NCBI GenBank assembly: GCA_014529385.2
Contig: CM043962.1
Span: 85,868,180 to 85,932,179, forward strand
Reading direction: 5' to 3'
DNA from: Adiantum capillus-veneris
Lineage: Eukaryota; Streptophyta; Polypodiopsida; Polypodiales; Pteridaceae
Length of the DNA stretch: 64,000 nt
Positions 20,410 to 32,262 of this stretch are shown here, piece by piece. The translations under genes were made by a program, and so were the position numbers. How positions within the stretch are numbered: position 1 is the stretch's first letter; each line of letters starts with the position of its first letter. The notes beneath the pieces were generated by a model. It ran no database searches. It saw only the letters and a list, made by a program, of their open reading frames with translations, and was not told the origin of the DNA.

Positions 20410-20920
20410 TGAACCAAAGGACCACCAGAAGATAAACCTGAGAGTTACAGAGCATCAGTCGAGTGCGGAAGAAAAGAAAAGATGAAAGCAGAACTGGTAC
20501 CACATTGCGTGGGAACCGACCCGAATCAGATGAACCAAAGCACAAAACTTTGCCGCACATGGGACAAAGTGAAAGATCTGGAAGCCCTAATTTTCTTGGA
20601 TGGAGGAGCCAAGGCCAACTTCTTTTCACTTGAATTGGCAGCTCGACTTGGAATTACGTTGGATAGGGGCTGAGGCCACAGGCGGAGACAGTCTTAGCCG
20701 CACCCGGACGCGATGTTGCCATTACACCGATCATTGGCAAGCTTCGTTTGCAATGTCAGGGGTGTTTAGGGCACGAGGACTCTTATATCATGCCTTTGGA
20801 AGGGTGTGATGTCCTCCAAGGAATCCATTGGTACCACAAGAACAACGCCGTGGTTGACTATCGAGCTAAGAAAGTGACTTTGACAAATGAAGGGCAAAGA
20901 GATTGTACTTGATGAAATCC
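20410..20920 (+). pseudogene. Gag tail and protease (element E)
   Basis: The frame 20482-20673 has MKAELVPHCVGTDPNQMNQS and ALIFLDGGAKANFFSLELA with the catalytic Asp. After a stop at 20671 the sequence still aligns to the DVAITPIIGKLRLQC segment and the MPLEGCDVL segment near 20800. Further breaks follow. Relatives are B 8893-9843 and D 38913-39452. Confidence 0.7.
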
Positions 20921-21059
20921 AGTTTTCTTTACTCGATTTTCTTGAAAGAACTGAATGATGATTGAAGGTCGAATATGTTTGACCTCGAAAAGGAACAACA
21001 AGGTTTTCTGCAATAGAGGCTGATTGTTTCTCTGAAGACGTACTAAGCGAGTTGCCTCC

Positions 21060-22060
21060 TTCACGTCCTTAAGATCACATGATTGATTCCTTGGTAATAC
21101 ACCACCGAACCGGCCAACTTACAGAGTTAAAATAAAGAAACAATGAACCCGAACAAATTTCCACATTACGAAGATCGATGATATACTCGACAGACTTCAA
21201 AATTCTACTGGCCAAATTGATATGAAATGTGGTTATCATCAAACCTGAATTGCTCTTGGAGACGTCTACAAGACAGCTTTCAGGACGACTTTTGGGATTT
21301 TCAAAGAGTTTTACCGCAGGAGTTTAGATGGACCCGACCAAAATTAAGACTATCCGCGATTGGAGTGACTTGAAGAATGTTCCTGAAGTTAGAAGCTTTT
21401 TGGGCTTGTGTTCCGGCGGTTCATTCAGAAGTTTACAAAGGTAGCTTCCCCTTTGCACTTATTGACCTAGAAAGGAGTCCCTTTCTCGTGGGGACCGACA
21501 GAGATGACTACCTTTGAGACACTTAAAGAAAAACTGACAACTGGACCAGTCTTGGCTTTGCCAGACTTGCAAAAGCCATTCGAAGTTTATTGTGATGCTT
21601 GTGGTCGTAGTGTGGGAGAAGGCCATGTGATTGCTTATGAAAGTAAAATGTTTTCAACGCCAAAAATGGTAGCACAGATTTATGAGAAAGAGCTATTGGT
21701 AGTGATCCATGCTCTTACTCAGTGGCGACATTATCTACTCGAAGCCAATTTCACGGTCTTTACTGATCATCAGAGTTTACGCTACTTCTTGTCACAAAAG
21801 AAGCTTTCGAAAAGCAGATGCGGTGGGCTAACATCTTGTCACAATTTCACTTTCAGATTGTCCATGTTCAAGGACCGAAAAACTTAGTGGCAGATGCATT
21901 GTCTCGGAAGCCCCTTGTCTTGGCTATTTCTGCAATTCCATCATAGAAGCTTCGAGGATATGGTTGACCAATACGCCATCGATACGGGTTTTTTTTTCGA
22001 TGTTTTTACTCGGATACAGAATGGGGAGATAGTGCCAGGATATTCCATACGGGATAGCTA
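21060..22060 (+). pseudogene. RT remnant and RNase H (element E)
   Basis: 21130-21320 keeps pieces up to the [10 protein letters not shown] segment. The sequence then jumps to the MDPTKIKTIRDW segment near 21325, so about 0.2 kb that would code for the YxDD palm is deleted. RNase H is better preserved (21504-21887): PFEVYCDACGRSVGEGHVIAYES, YEKELLVVIHALTQW and FTDHQSLRYFLSQKK, holding three acidic motifs. A frameshift near 21880 ends it. Confidence 0.75.
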
Positions 22061-22834
22061 CTTGATGAAGAAAACAATGTTGTATATTACACAACCGTTG
22101 AGGAAAAAAATTTGACAGAGTGCCATTGTCCACCATTCACGGGTCACCGCGGCATCGATAGCACCTTGAAGGCAGTGGAGCGTTATTTCTTTTGGCCGAG
22201 ACTCAAGAAGGATGTGGACGACTGAGGATGTGGATGACTCTGTTCACAATTGTTTAGTATGCCAGAAGGTCAAGTTTGACAAGCATAAGGCACAAGGATT
22301 ACTAAAGCCTTTACCCATTCCCATGCTCCTGGGAAAGCATTACGATGGATTTCATCTTTGATCTCGCCAAGACTCAAAGTGGGCATGATGGCATTTGGAC
22401 GGTCATTGACAGATTCAATAAACAAGTCCACTTTATTCCGGTAAAGAAGACAATTAAGTCCAATCGTTTGGCGAAACTGTTCATCTCACAAATTTTCCGA
22501 ATATATGACATGCTTGAGTCCAATGCTTTGGACAGAGATCCCCGGTTCACTGGGTTGTTTTGGAGGGCAATCAAGGAGAACATTGGCATGTGGTTGCAGT
22601 GCTCATCCTCGTTCCACCCGCAGACAGATGGGCAATGTGAGATAGCCAATTAAATGGTTTTGGATTGGTTGAAGTCTTGTATTTTGGATCAGAAGACTTA
22701 ATGGGAAAAGTATTTGCCCTTGGTGGAGTTTACCTACAACAACACACGCGGAAGGCGCCATTTGAAGTATTCGAAGGTGCCAAGAAGGTTCCTAAATTTC
22801 TAAGCACCAAAACAAGATTTGTTTGAAGCAGATT
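22060..22834 (+). pseudogene. Integrase zinc domain and core (element E)
   Basis: HCPPFTGHRGIDSTLK and CLVCQKVKFDKH-like codons form the HHCC site. A short tandem duplication (GATGTGGACGACTGA then GGATGTGGATGACT, near 22210-22240) breaks it. The core frame 22345-22653 has GIWTVIDRFNKQVHF, LDRDPRFTGLFW and FHPQTDGQCEIAN, then a stop. The third conserved block near 22730 is damaged. Confidence 0.75.
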
Positions 22835-23760
22835 TTTGAAAAAAAAAAAAAAAAAGGTCTAGAAGGTATATAAGGCCATCTAGCAGTTCAGAGGAGGAGA
22901 GCTCATCCTCTTTTAACAATGACCAAATCAACAAGAAAACCAAGGAGTTCAAGGAAGGGAATCACGCCGTCAGGTTCATACGTTTTTCAGGCTACCAGGA
23001 CACCCATCCAGCCCGTGAGTTTGTACAACAGTTTGACGTCACCTTCTCTGGAGAGCGGTTCTCAAAATATTCCAGGGAGCGAAAGGCACCATCTTACTTG
23101 AAAGGAATAGTGGAGGCATGGTGATCTCCTCTGTTGTTACGCAGAGAAACACATGAGACGTTGTTAAAATTCTTTTTTTTCACGTCAACTTGGATATTAG
23201 ATGAATATGCAAGAGATGTCATCACGACTTTGGCATCACTTGAAAATGGCTGAGAAAGATATATAGGATGAAAAATGCCAAAGGTTTTGGGATACTTGTT
23301 TGCCAATGTCTTCGTTTCGAAAAATTACTTTGAAAGACTAGATTGAGCGGTTTTGCTACGGTTTGCTAAAGAGATTCAAGACTATGCTTTAAACCAGAAG
23401 TCTGACTCCATTCAGAGACTTATGGGACATGACTAAGCCACGATTTAGAATGCATGCCGACTCACTGATTTATGCGACGGACAGGATAGTATCCACCACA
23501 ATAAGGCAAGAGATTGCCAATGAAGAGAATGCAACAAGGGAACCAAAGGACAGCTTTGGAGTTCCGACGAACTAAGGGAACCAGATGCAAATTTATCAAA
23601 AGATTCCGGAGAAAGAGGAATCAGATGATAGTGCGTCTCAGGATTGCAATGATTGACTCTGACGTGCCAATGGACAGGGGAAGCAAAAGACGCTACCTGT
23701 AGGTCCCACGGCACAAGGAAAGAAAGGAAAAAGGAAATCAATTGGTAAATCAGAACAATC
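22835..23760 (+). pseudogene. Gag segment misplaced inside pol (element E)
   Basis: Directly after the integrase segment coding for KDKIFEAD, and after a run of 17 A (22839-22855), the sequence becomes gag-like. It shows a Ser/Glu stretch, KEFKEGNHAVRF, PAREFVQQFDVTFSGERF, YARDVITTL and IQRLMGHD. Near 23775 it returns to integrase with GATTTTTGAAGCGGACCAG. Gag normally precedes pol, so this is a rearrangement. Several stops are present. Confidence 0.7.
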
Positions 23761-23769
23761 ACCAAACCC

Positions 23770-24330
23770 TGGATAAGATTTTTGAAGCGGACCAGTACAA
23801 CAGGGACTTGGACACTCCTTTTGCCCCAAGGTCTGCGAGGCTTTAGAGAAATCTCAAGAACGACATAAGAAGGCAACAGATCGACATCGACGAGACTTGA
23901 AATTAAAGGAAGACGATTGGGTGCTCTTACATTTTGAGAAGGCACGCCTAAGGAAACGAAAGGGAAAGGAGTGGCTTTTTCCAAAGCTTAGCATGAGGTA
24001 TTATGGCCCTTTCCAGATTAAAGAAAAGATAAATGATGTCTCCTTTCGACTCAAGCTGCCCGATACTTGGAAGATTCGCAATGCATTCCATGTGAGTCTC
24101 TTGAAACCTTTTAAAGGTGAGGTGTCAGTTGATGGGGAGCCTGATGAGTAACCCAAAGTGGAAGAGAGCGAGGAGATACTCGTTCCTAAACAAATTTTGG
24201 CACACGAGGAAAGAAAGATAAAAGGTAAAGTGATTCGGCGATTCTTGTTAAATTCAAGGACTATCCGGTATTAGATGCGCAGTGGATGGAGGAGGAGCAC
24301 CTAGCAGATACTCCTCAGGTTTTTGAACTT
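23770..24330 (+). pseudogene. Integrase C-terminus and chromodomain (element E)
   Basis: The frame 23897-24151 has [38 protein letters not shown] and [15 protein letters not shown], the integrase C-terminal fold. After a stop at 24149 the chromodomain follows with HEERKIKGKVIRRFL and, after a frameshift, WMEEEHLADTP-type codons near 24290. Confidence 0.75.
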
Positions 24331-24924
24331 TACCTTGAAGCATTCGGTTTAGCATCGTCTATTCCGATAGATCTCCGAACTCAACAAGGTAGAATCTGGT
24401 GCAGAGGGATTGCACGAGAGGGGAGTCACTCCACTCCTTTGTCAACAGATTACCTCGATTGAATAAGGTCACTGATGTCCCTTTGGGTTTCAAGGATACT
24501 GCTAGGCTGACATTATTCTGATGAATGACTTTATGAACGAAATTCCCAAAATTGAACATGAATGATTTGTACTCTCTCATCTAACTTGTTTGAGTGCAAG
24601 AATTGAAAGCGAAATGATTGCAGCATTTCGGTCTCATAAATCTCTATAGACATGATCGCAATAAGGATTAGTTAATCCGGCATCAGTGAGGTCCGAGATG
24701 GATCTAGATGCGGTTACCAAATACGTTGCTTGCAGTCATGGTCTGAGATTTGGATTGAATTTTTATGTGATTGATTTGTCATGTGATGTCCTGTGATGTC
24801 TTGTGATATGATTGTCGTCTTTGTACAAGTGCAAGATTTGTCGTGTCTAGTGCGTCGGTACTTAAGAGTCAGTTATTTTGCAGGCGTAATCGAGAGCAAT
24901 TACAATTCTTTCAAGAGGAGGGTA
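24331..24924 (+). other. 3' untranslated tail and polypurine tract (element E)
   Basis: Non-coding tail shared with B (5953-6322) and F (35491-36086). It ends in TTTCAAGAGGAGGGTA just before the LTR, a polypurine tract for plus-strand priming. It contains repeated TGTGATGTC-type units near 24778-24805. Confidence 0.65.
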
Positions 24925-25613
<689 letters not shown>

Positions 25614-26362
25614 AAAATGTAAGACTTCAATTAATCCAGTACGACTGAATTTGCAATCTCAAATTGACCATCTGTCTACGGGTGGAAAGATGACGAGAAC
25701 TGCAACCGTGTGCCAATGTTGAATGTTCTCCCAAATAGCCTTCCAAAACAAACTCATGAATCAAGGATCTCTGTCAGAGACTGTGTCTCAGGCATGCCAT
25801 GTAACCGAAATATCTGTGCAATGAACAGTCTCGCTAAATTGTTTTCTTCATTGGAATGAAGTGAGATTGCTTGCTAAATCTGTCAATGACAGTCCAAATG
25901 CCATCGTGCCCACTCTGTGTCTTCAGGAGATCAAAGATGTAATCCATAATAATACTTTCCCAAGGGCGGGTGGGAATGGGTAAAGGCTGTAGTAATCCTT
26001 GTGCCTTATGCCTATCAAACTTGACCTTTTGGCATGCTAAACAACTGCGAACAAAGTCGTCCACATCCTTCTTGAGTCTCGGCCAATAGAAAATAACACT
26101 CTACCCCCTTCAAGGTGGTATCAATGCCACGATGACCCGTAAACGGTGGACAGTGGCACTCTGTCAAGACCTTTTCCGTCAAAGGCTGTGTGACGCACAT
26201 CATCGTTTTCTTCATCAAGTAGCAATCCTGCATGGAATATCCTCAAATTGTCTCCCCATTCTGTATCCGAGTAAAAACATCGGTAAAGTCAGGATCTGTG
26301 GCGTACTGGTCAACCATATCCTCGAAACTTTTGTGATGGATCGCGGAAATAGCCAAGACTAG
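25614..26362 (-). pseudogene. Integrase (element D, truncated)
   Basis: 26233-26064 covers TECHCPPFTGHRGIDTTLKG and the zinc domain. 26064-25834 has FVRSCLACQKVKFDRHKAQG (C-x2-C) and GIWTVIDRFSKQSHF (first catalytic Asp). Below 25834 a frameshift leads into sequence matching the DRDPxFTS segment and the SSSFHP segment, and the sequence ends at E. The Glu and C-terminal region are cut off just past 25614. Confidence 0.75.
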
Positions 26363-26388
26363 GGGCTTTTGAGACAATGCATCTGCCA

Positions 26389-26860
26389 CTAAATTTTTAT
26401 GTCCCTGAACATGGACATTCTGGAAGTGAAACTGTGACAAGATGTTAGCCAACCGCATCTGCTTTTCCGGAAGCTGCTTCTAAGACAAGAAGTAGAGTAG
26501 ACTCTGATGATCTGTAAAAACTGTGAAATCGGCTCCGAGTAGATAATGTCGCCACTAAGTAAGAGCATGGATAGTGTACTGTCAATAGCTCTCTCATAAA
26601 TCTGGGCTACCAATTCTGGCCTTGAAAACATTCTGCTTTCATAAGCAATGACATGGCCTTGCATCAAGACTGCTCCTAGACTACGCCCACAAGCGTCGCA
26701 ACAAACTTTGAATGGCTTTTGCAAATTTGGCAAAGCCAAAAATGATCCAATAGTCAATTTTTCCTTAAGTGTCTAAAAAGCAGTCACCTCTGTCAATCCC
26801 AACGAAAAAGGGACTTCTTTTTGAGTCAATAAGTGCAAAGGCGAAGCTATCTCTACAAAC
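26389..26860 (-). pseudogene. RNase H (element D)
   Basis: Frame 26757-26389 has PFKVCCDACGRSLGAVLMQ and GHVIAYESRMFSRPELVAQIYE. It then reads a frame-shifted stretch; relatives have KELLxVIHAL here. The TDH motif lies in the shifted phase near 26510. A stop near 26773 separates it from RT. Confidence 0.7.
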
Positions 26861-26862
26861 TT

Positions 26863-27549
26863 TTAAATGAACCGCCGGTAGTAAGAGCACAAACCCAAAA
26901 AGCTTTGAACTTCATGAACATTCTTCAAATCAGGCCAATTGCGGATAGTCTCAATTTTGGCCGGATCCATCTCTACTCTTGCTGCTGAGACGACGTGTCC
27001 CAAAAAGTGTATCTCCGGCAAGAAAAACTCATTGTTTTTGGCATTAATAACCAATCTATAATCACGTAATGCCTGAAAGACCTGTAGCAGATGATATCGA
27101 TGCTTTGTTTCATTCTTGGAGAAAACTATAATGTCATCAAAGAAAGTGCCCACAAAAGATCGATGCTCTCGAAAAATCCTATCCATCATTTGGTTGAAAG
27201 TTGTTGGAGCATTGGTAAGTCTAAAGGGCATCACCAAAAATTCGTATAAACCAAAGCTTGCCTGAAAGGCTGTCTTGTCGACATCTCCCGGAGCGATTTT
27301 GATCTGATGATATCCGCTTTTCAAATCGATCCTGCTGAAACAAGAGGATCCCTGAAGTCTGCCAAGACTATCATTGATCCTTGGAATCGAGAATCTGCTC
27401 TTGATGGTCATTTTATTGAGAGCTCTATAGTCAATGCGCATTCTCCGAGATCCGTCTTTCTTTAGTACTAGTAAAACCAAAGAACGGTGAGGTGAAGTAC
27501 TAGGTTGAATGAGACCCTTTCCAAGAAGGTCTTTCACTTGGTTCATCAT
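26863..27549 (-). CDS. Reverse transcriptase (element D)
   Basis: A 228-codon minus frame from the QVKDLLGKGLIQPSTSPHRS fingers through [33 protein letters not shown] (catalytic Asp), PTTFNQMMDRIF and GTFFDDIIVFS (xxDD box). It continues through INAKNNEFFLPEIHFLGH to the connection CSYYRRFI. All core motifs are in one frame, making it with F one of the two best RTs of the window. Confidence 0.85.
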   Translation of the reverse strand: MMNQVKDLLGKGLIQPSTSPHRSLVLLVLKKDGSRRMRIDYRALNKMTIKSRFSIPRINDSLGRLQGSSCFSRIDLKSGYHQIKIAPGDVDKTAFQASFGLYEFLVMPFRLTNAPTTFNQMMDRIFREHRSFVGTFFDDIIVFSKNETKHRYHLLQVFQALRDYRLVINAKNNEFFLPEIHFLGHVVSAARVEMDPAKIETIRNWPDLKNVHEVQSFLGLCSYYRRFI

Positions 27550-27907
27550 TTCTCATTTTGGGCTCAGTTAACACGATAAGGTGGACGGTTCGGTGGTGTG
27601 GTTCCAAGGATCAAATCAATAGTGTGATCCTCAAGATGAGATGGAGGTAACTCGCCTAGTAGGCCTTCTCAGAAACAGTCAACATGTGTGCAAAAATTCT
27701 TGTCGTTCTTTGTCCAATTCAGACATGTTCGTTGTTTGTTCATCATTCAATTCTTTCAAATAGATCGAGTAAACAAAAAGACTGGATTTCATTAATTTTG
27801 AAATGGCCAAAGCCGATACAATAGGAACAGACTCGCCCTTCAATTTGACATCAAGTATAATATTCCTGCCCTTCTCATTGGTCAAAATCGCTTTCTTGGC
27901 CCGATAG
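27550..27907 (-). pseudogene. Protease-RT linker (element D, distal part)
   Basis: Minus frame with AKKAILTNEKGRNIILDVK and SIYLKELNDEQTTNMSEL, which continues the protease segment found at 38913 on the other side of element C. The split point carries the GATAG duplication. A stop near 27679 and a frameshift precede RT. Confidence 0.75.
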
Positions 27908-29157
27908 TGTAAGGTGCAGCGGAAGTGAATGTTTGAACTTTGCTCAAGATGAGTGCTCCGAACTGTGCTCAAGGGTTCCTTTTACTTAAGGAGGGAGAGC
28001 CTTCCGTTCCTTTAGTGAGAGAGTGCAATGGACACAAACAAAGTGGTGAACACTGTGAATGAAGGTGCTGAGACTGAGAGATAGAGAGAGAAGAATACGA
28101 TACCAGAATGTTGTCAAACCCTCCTCTGAAGGCCCCACTCTCTATGACAAGAGCGGTCTACTATTGATTGCACAAATCTCTACAATGCTTGGGCTTGCCG
28201 ACGATGTCAACGACGATGAGGATGATGACGAGACGGGCCAAAATCTGAAAATGCTAATGGCTCAAATCTGCAAATCTTTATCTGCTGAATTTGACTCTAT
28301 GTCGATGACGATGTCGATGGCGACGATGCGCCGACGACGCGCTGAAAACGCAGATGCTGAAATCTGTGTTTTTCGGGCTGAATCTGCAAACTACGTTGGA
28401 CCTGACCGTGCGGCGAGTAACTGCTACGGGAAGGTGAGGTCTGCGAGGTTCGGGACTTGTTCTGCGATGTCTGACTGCTAACAACTGAAAACGCTGGTCC
28501 TTGATGTCTTGTCGCGACGGAACTGCAAAACGCTGACTATTATGTTGCTCCAAAAACGCTAGTGCTGAATTATGTTGTTGCTGTGGATTCTGCTAACACT
28601 AGGGCTGATCTGCTATCTGCGGGGGAATCTACTAACGCTAGGGCTGATCTGAGGTCATACTGTCGCCAGGCTGCTGCAATGAAAAACGCTGCTGATCTGG
28701 GTGCAAAATGCTAGGTCAATGCTGATGCAGAAAACACTAGGCCTGCTGTCTTGTGGGGTCTTGCTGAGAAGGTGCCTGTTGAGAAAGTGCTCCTGCTGCC
28801 TCTTCTGCCAAAAAGTCCTAGCGTTAGGTTTCTATTTATACAACTTAGCAAAATTGCCCTACCAAGTTCCCAACAAAAGTCACTTAAAAATAATAAGTGA
28901 AAAATGTCAAAAATAGGGAAAATAGGTCAATGCACTGTAAAAATACTCATGATGGATTCTGGTGGAAATCTGATGATCATGATGTGTGCAACCAGAGGAT
29001 ATGCATCTATTCTAAGTGTCTGGACATGCACGGTCTGCGAACAGACTCACAAAATGTGTCGGATCACTTCCTATTCTAGACTGACTTGATTGAATTGAAC
29101 CCTTGTCATGTTGTAGCTTGTCCACGGACACATAGGGTTGGATGTGTCACGTGACAT
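27908..29157 (-). repeat. 3' LTR of element C (1250 bp)
   Basis: Near-identical in layout to 37707-38907. It includes Asp-codon-rich GACGATGAG runs near 28200-28330 and repeated AACGCTAGGGCTGA units near 28555-28640. It ends CACGTGACA. Short frames inside it (for example 28059-28481) are LTR sequence and have no recognised product. Confidence 0.88.
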
Positions 29158-29169
29158 CCCCTTGTTTTC
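29158..29169 (-). promoter_or_regulatory. Polypurine tract of element C
   Basis: On the minus strand AAAACAAGGGGA lies directly before the LTR start TGTCACGTG, as expected for the plus-strand primer. Confidence 0.55.
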
Positions 29170-29379
29170 AAAGTGAGGTACTGGTACTGAATTGTACGGC
29201 TCGAGGGAGATCGCCAACAGAGTCTAGAATCCTGGAAAGGACTCTTCACCGGCCCACTCTAATGCGTGGATCGTGCGATACTTGAACTTCATAAAGGTAT
29301 GCAACGCTTGCTTCTTTGGGCCGAGCCAAAAGCGACACAGTCTTCTATGGCTCCTGCAATGCTTCCACTTCGTTTATAG

Positions 29380-29847
29380 TCATGCGTCTTCCTTCTTCAA
29401 CAATCTTTGAGGATGAAAATTCCTGAAAGCACTTCCAACACAAAAACATGAACATATCCATTCCATGCAAAAAGTGACTGGAAAAAATCTCGTCTTCTCT
29501 AAAGACTGTGCATGCAATGTAGATGAACAAATAGACGTAGTGCCAACCCGTTCACCACACACATGCAAACAATGAGATCGAATCTTGTGTTTCTGATCTA
29601 AATCAATCAACTGTGGCAAATCACAATGGACATGCACATGCTTGATGGTCAATCTTTCTTGTGCTCTTTCTGATACTGTGTCATGCCAAGGAAGAGACAT
29701 GGAATGTGACTTCCTTGAATGCATACTTTTCAGCTTTTCATGAATCATCCGCATACATTCATGCTCATTCATGAGTGAATCGTGCTCAACGTACAATATG
29801 TCATGCCTATGAAAAGGGATCACATAGGGACGGTGACTAAAATACAA
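29380..29847 (-). CDS. Unknown His/Cys-containing frame in element C
   Basis: 155 codons on minus starting MYFSHRPYVIPFHRHDILYV, with NEHECMRMIHEKLKSMHSRK, HVHVHCDLPQL and HCLHVCGERVG. I do not recognise a domain. It is rich in His, Met and Ser. It lies downstream of the repeat-coding frame that ends near 29880, and may be its frame-shifted continuation or a separate product. No homologue is visible elsewhere in the window. Confidence 0.4.
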   Translation of the reverse strand: MYFSHRPYVIPFHRHDILYVEHDSLMNEHECMRMIHEKLKSMHSRKSHSMSLPWHDTVSERAQERLTIKHVHVHCDLPQLIDLDQKHKIRSHCLHVCGERVGTTSICSSTLHAQSLEKTRFFPVTFCMEWICSCFCVGSAFRNFHPQRLLKKEDA

Positions 29848-29884
29848 GAAAGCATCACGAATGAAAACACTCGAACAATGCGTG

Positions 29885-30011
29885 TTGACTAATCATTCGA
29901 GCACATAATACTTCCTGTGGGGGTTTCTATGGACCTAGGCTTGAGAGCAAAGATAGGTTCTTCCTGAGGGGGTTCTTTGGACCTAGGCTCGAGAGCCAAG
30001 ATCGGTTCTTC
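29885..30011 (-). pseudogene. C-terminal end of the repeat-coding frame of element C
   Basis: The minus strand reads EEPILALEPRSKEPPQ, then EEPIFALKPRSIETPT, and stops after SIMCSND. Together with 36788-37128 it formed one frame before element F inserted at 30011/36788; the TSD lies inside the third copy of a ~51-bp unit coding this 17-residue repeat. Confidence 0.6.
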
Positions 30012-30326
30012 TGTCACAAAGTGATGACGTGGCTACCAAGAGCAAAAACTGCCAAAACCCCTAATTCCTGCAAACCCGAGTTTCTACCAGAAACCCAAAT
30101 TTGCAAAAACCCTAATTTTTGGAAACCCTAACCCTAACTGCTGGCTGAAACCCTAGAGTGGCTGAAACCCTAACCTGGCGGTTGAAATGCCACGTGGCAG
30201 CAGTACGGATGTTTCCGGATTTTGCGGAGCTGAAAAAAGCCAGCCTAGCGACACAATTTTGCTTTTTGGGCTCTAAGCTTTGGAGATAGAGAGAGAAAGG
30301 GAATACTTGCTTTATTTTACTCTCTT

Positions 30327-30392
<66 letters not shown>

Positions 30393-30712
30393 TTGCTTTT
30401 ATTTTTGGAAGCTTTTGGGGCTCTGCTTTTGGGCATCCCTTGTAATCTTTAAATAAACGGTTTAGGGCTCACTCTGCAGAGCATCTAGACGCAAAGTCTG
30501 AGAGTGAAACCCTAACCACTCTCTTGTACTTTGACATTGATTTAATACAATAAAGAAATACCGAAAGGGGCGCCAATCTTTGGGGCCAATATCTCTAGGC
30601 ACGGAACTCCGCCGGGCCAGTGCAAATCTATTGTGATCTGTGAATTGTTTTGAAGTAGTTATTTGGTGTTGTGGTGATTGATTCTTGAATTGGAGTGTCC
30701 AAGTCTGTTACA
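30012..30712 (+). repeat. 5' LTR of element F (701 bp)
   Basis: It begins TGTCACAAAGTGATGACGTG and ends CCAAGTCTGTTACA. It holds several AAACCCTAA telobox-like motifs (30100-30180), a GA run at 30326-30389 and the shared module at 30549-30590. Confidence 0.95.
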
Positions 30713-30713
30713 G

Positions 30714-30725
30714 TGGTATCAGAGC
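30714..30725 (+). promoter_or_regulatory. Primer-binding site (initiator tRNA-Met), element F
   Basis: TGGTATCAGAGC follows the LTR end TGTTACA after one base. It matches the sites in B and C and nearly that in D. Confidence 0.9.
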
Positions 30726-30782
30726 ACGGCCGATTTCTCTTCTACGGGAAATTCGATGCCCAATTTTTTTTCCGAGGCACCT

Positions 30783-32262
30783 ATGGCTTCACGCAAGGAT
30801 CAGTCGACTCCCTCTGCATCTGAAGATGCGGGAAAGGATCACAACGAAGATTCTGGCAGAGTATGGCCCGCCTCGGCCTACTCAGGCGGAGCGACGAGAG
30901 ATGGAGCGTCGTCAATTGATTGGCGCTGCATCAAAGATGATGCTCAATTTTGCGAAGGACCCAAAATTTGCAAAATATATGAGCGAGACTTCTTTTCAGG
31001 AAGTGCACGAGCAATGGCAGAAAACCACTACACCACCCTCGAAACCCGCTCTCAAGAAACCTTCTACTCACAAGAAATATTCAGAGAAGGTATTAGAAGA
31101 GGTGGTTGATGCACGGATTGCTCAGCTTTTTGACGCGCAGAACAAAGCTAAAAAGCACAGCAAAAAGCAGAAGAAAGGCACTGACTTTCGGGTCGTCAGT
31201 CGACATTTGACAAAGCAAAGAAGCAGAAGAAGCGTGTTCACTTTGAAGGAGTACCCAGTTCTTCTTCTTCTTTTGACAGTTCTTCTAGCTCTTCAAATTC
31301 CAGCGAAGAAGACAGAAAAGGCAAAAAGCGAAGCAAGAAACAACGCTTCGGAAAGGGCAAGAAAAAGGCAAAGAAGGCTAAATCTCGCCTAGAACTGGCA
31401 GTCCTACTGAGGACTCGTCTACAGACAGTTCAAACTCTGATGAAGGAAACTTTTATGCGAACAAGAAGAATTTTTATAAAGCCAACCAGTATGACTTTCT
31501 GGAAGATAAACGAAAGTCCAAGAGTTTAAGGAAGGTGGACACTCGATCAAATTTGATACGATTTCGGGATATAGAGATGCTTCAAAGGCTGTCTTTTGTA
31601 CAGCAGTTTGACATCGCTTTCGCGGGAGGACGCTACTTCGAGCACTCTAAGATTCGGAGAGCTGCCTCTTACTTTAAAGGGAATGCTCGCACTTGGTGGT
31701 CCACGCTTCTTTTAAACAAGACTGCGCCAGTTAAATGGCTGAAATTTAAGAAGCTTTTTATTTCTTCTTGGTTGACGCAAGAGTATGAACATGATATACG
31801 AACTGCTTGGAACCATCTTCAGATGACCAAGAAAGATACAGTGGACGCTTATTGCGAGAGATTCTGGAACTCTTTTCTACCCGCCTCTTCATTCAAGAAG
31901 ATCTCATTCAGAGAACAGATTGAGCGGTTTACCTTGGGTCTACCTACAGAGATCCAAGATCACTGCTTGGAACAGAAGTCAGCTTCTATTCAAGAGTTGA
32001 TGAGTCATGCGAAACGTGGTTTTGCCATTCACTCTGGCAGTCTGACCTACCCCACCGATGAGGCCATGACACAACGAGCTGAACACACTTCTGGGAATGA
32101 AAGTAGAAAGAAAAAGAGCAACCCAGAGAAGAAGGATGTACGACCCAAGCTTACTCCTGAGGAGAGAGCTCGCTTCATCAGGGAGGGGAAGTGCTTTGGC
32201 TGCAGGGAACATGGACATATCTCTGTGAAGTGCCCTAACCAAGGCACCGAATTAACAAGATG
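30783..32262 (+). pseudogene. Gag with zinc knuckle (element F)
   Basis: It starts MASRKDQSTPSASEDAGKD, shifts frame near 30850, then has GPPRPTQAERREMERRQ and the AALKKPSTHKKYSEK region. It shifts again near 31190 and before 31535. The long last frame (31535-32262) holds VQQFDIAFAGGRYFEHSK, FKGNARTWWSTLLLNK, VDAYCERFWNSFLP and an intact knuckle CFGCREHGHISVKC. Gag would form the particle and bind RNA. At least three frame corrections would be needed. Confidence 0.8.

Noticed and set aside
20345-20629. 94-codon minus frame over the L/E junction
   Set aside because: Only its last part (EKDRYKALLVE) belongs to the Penelope-like RT; the rest is the reverse strand of element E gag/protease.
28059-28481. 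140-codon plus frame in the left LTR of C
   Set aside because: It lies within an LTR, and the right LTR copy has a shorter, altered frame, so it is not conserved.
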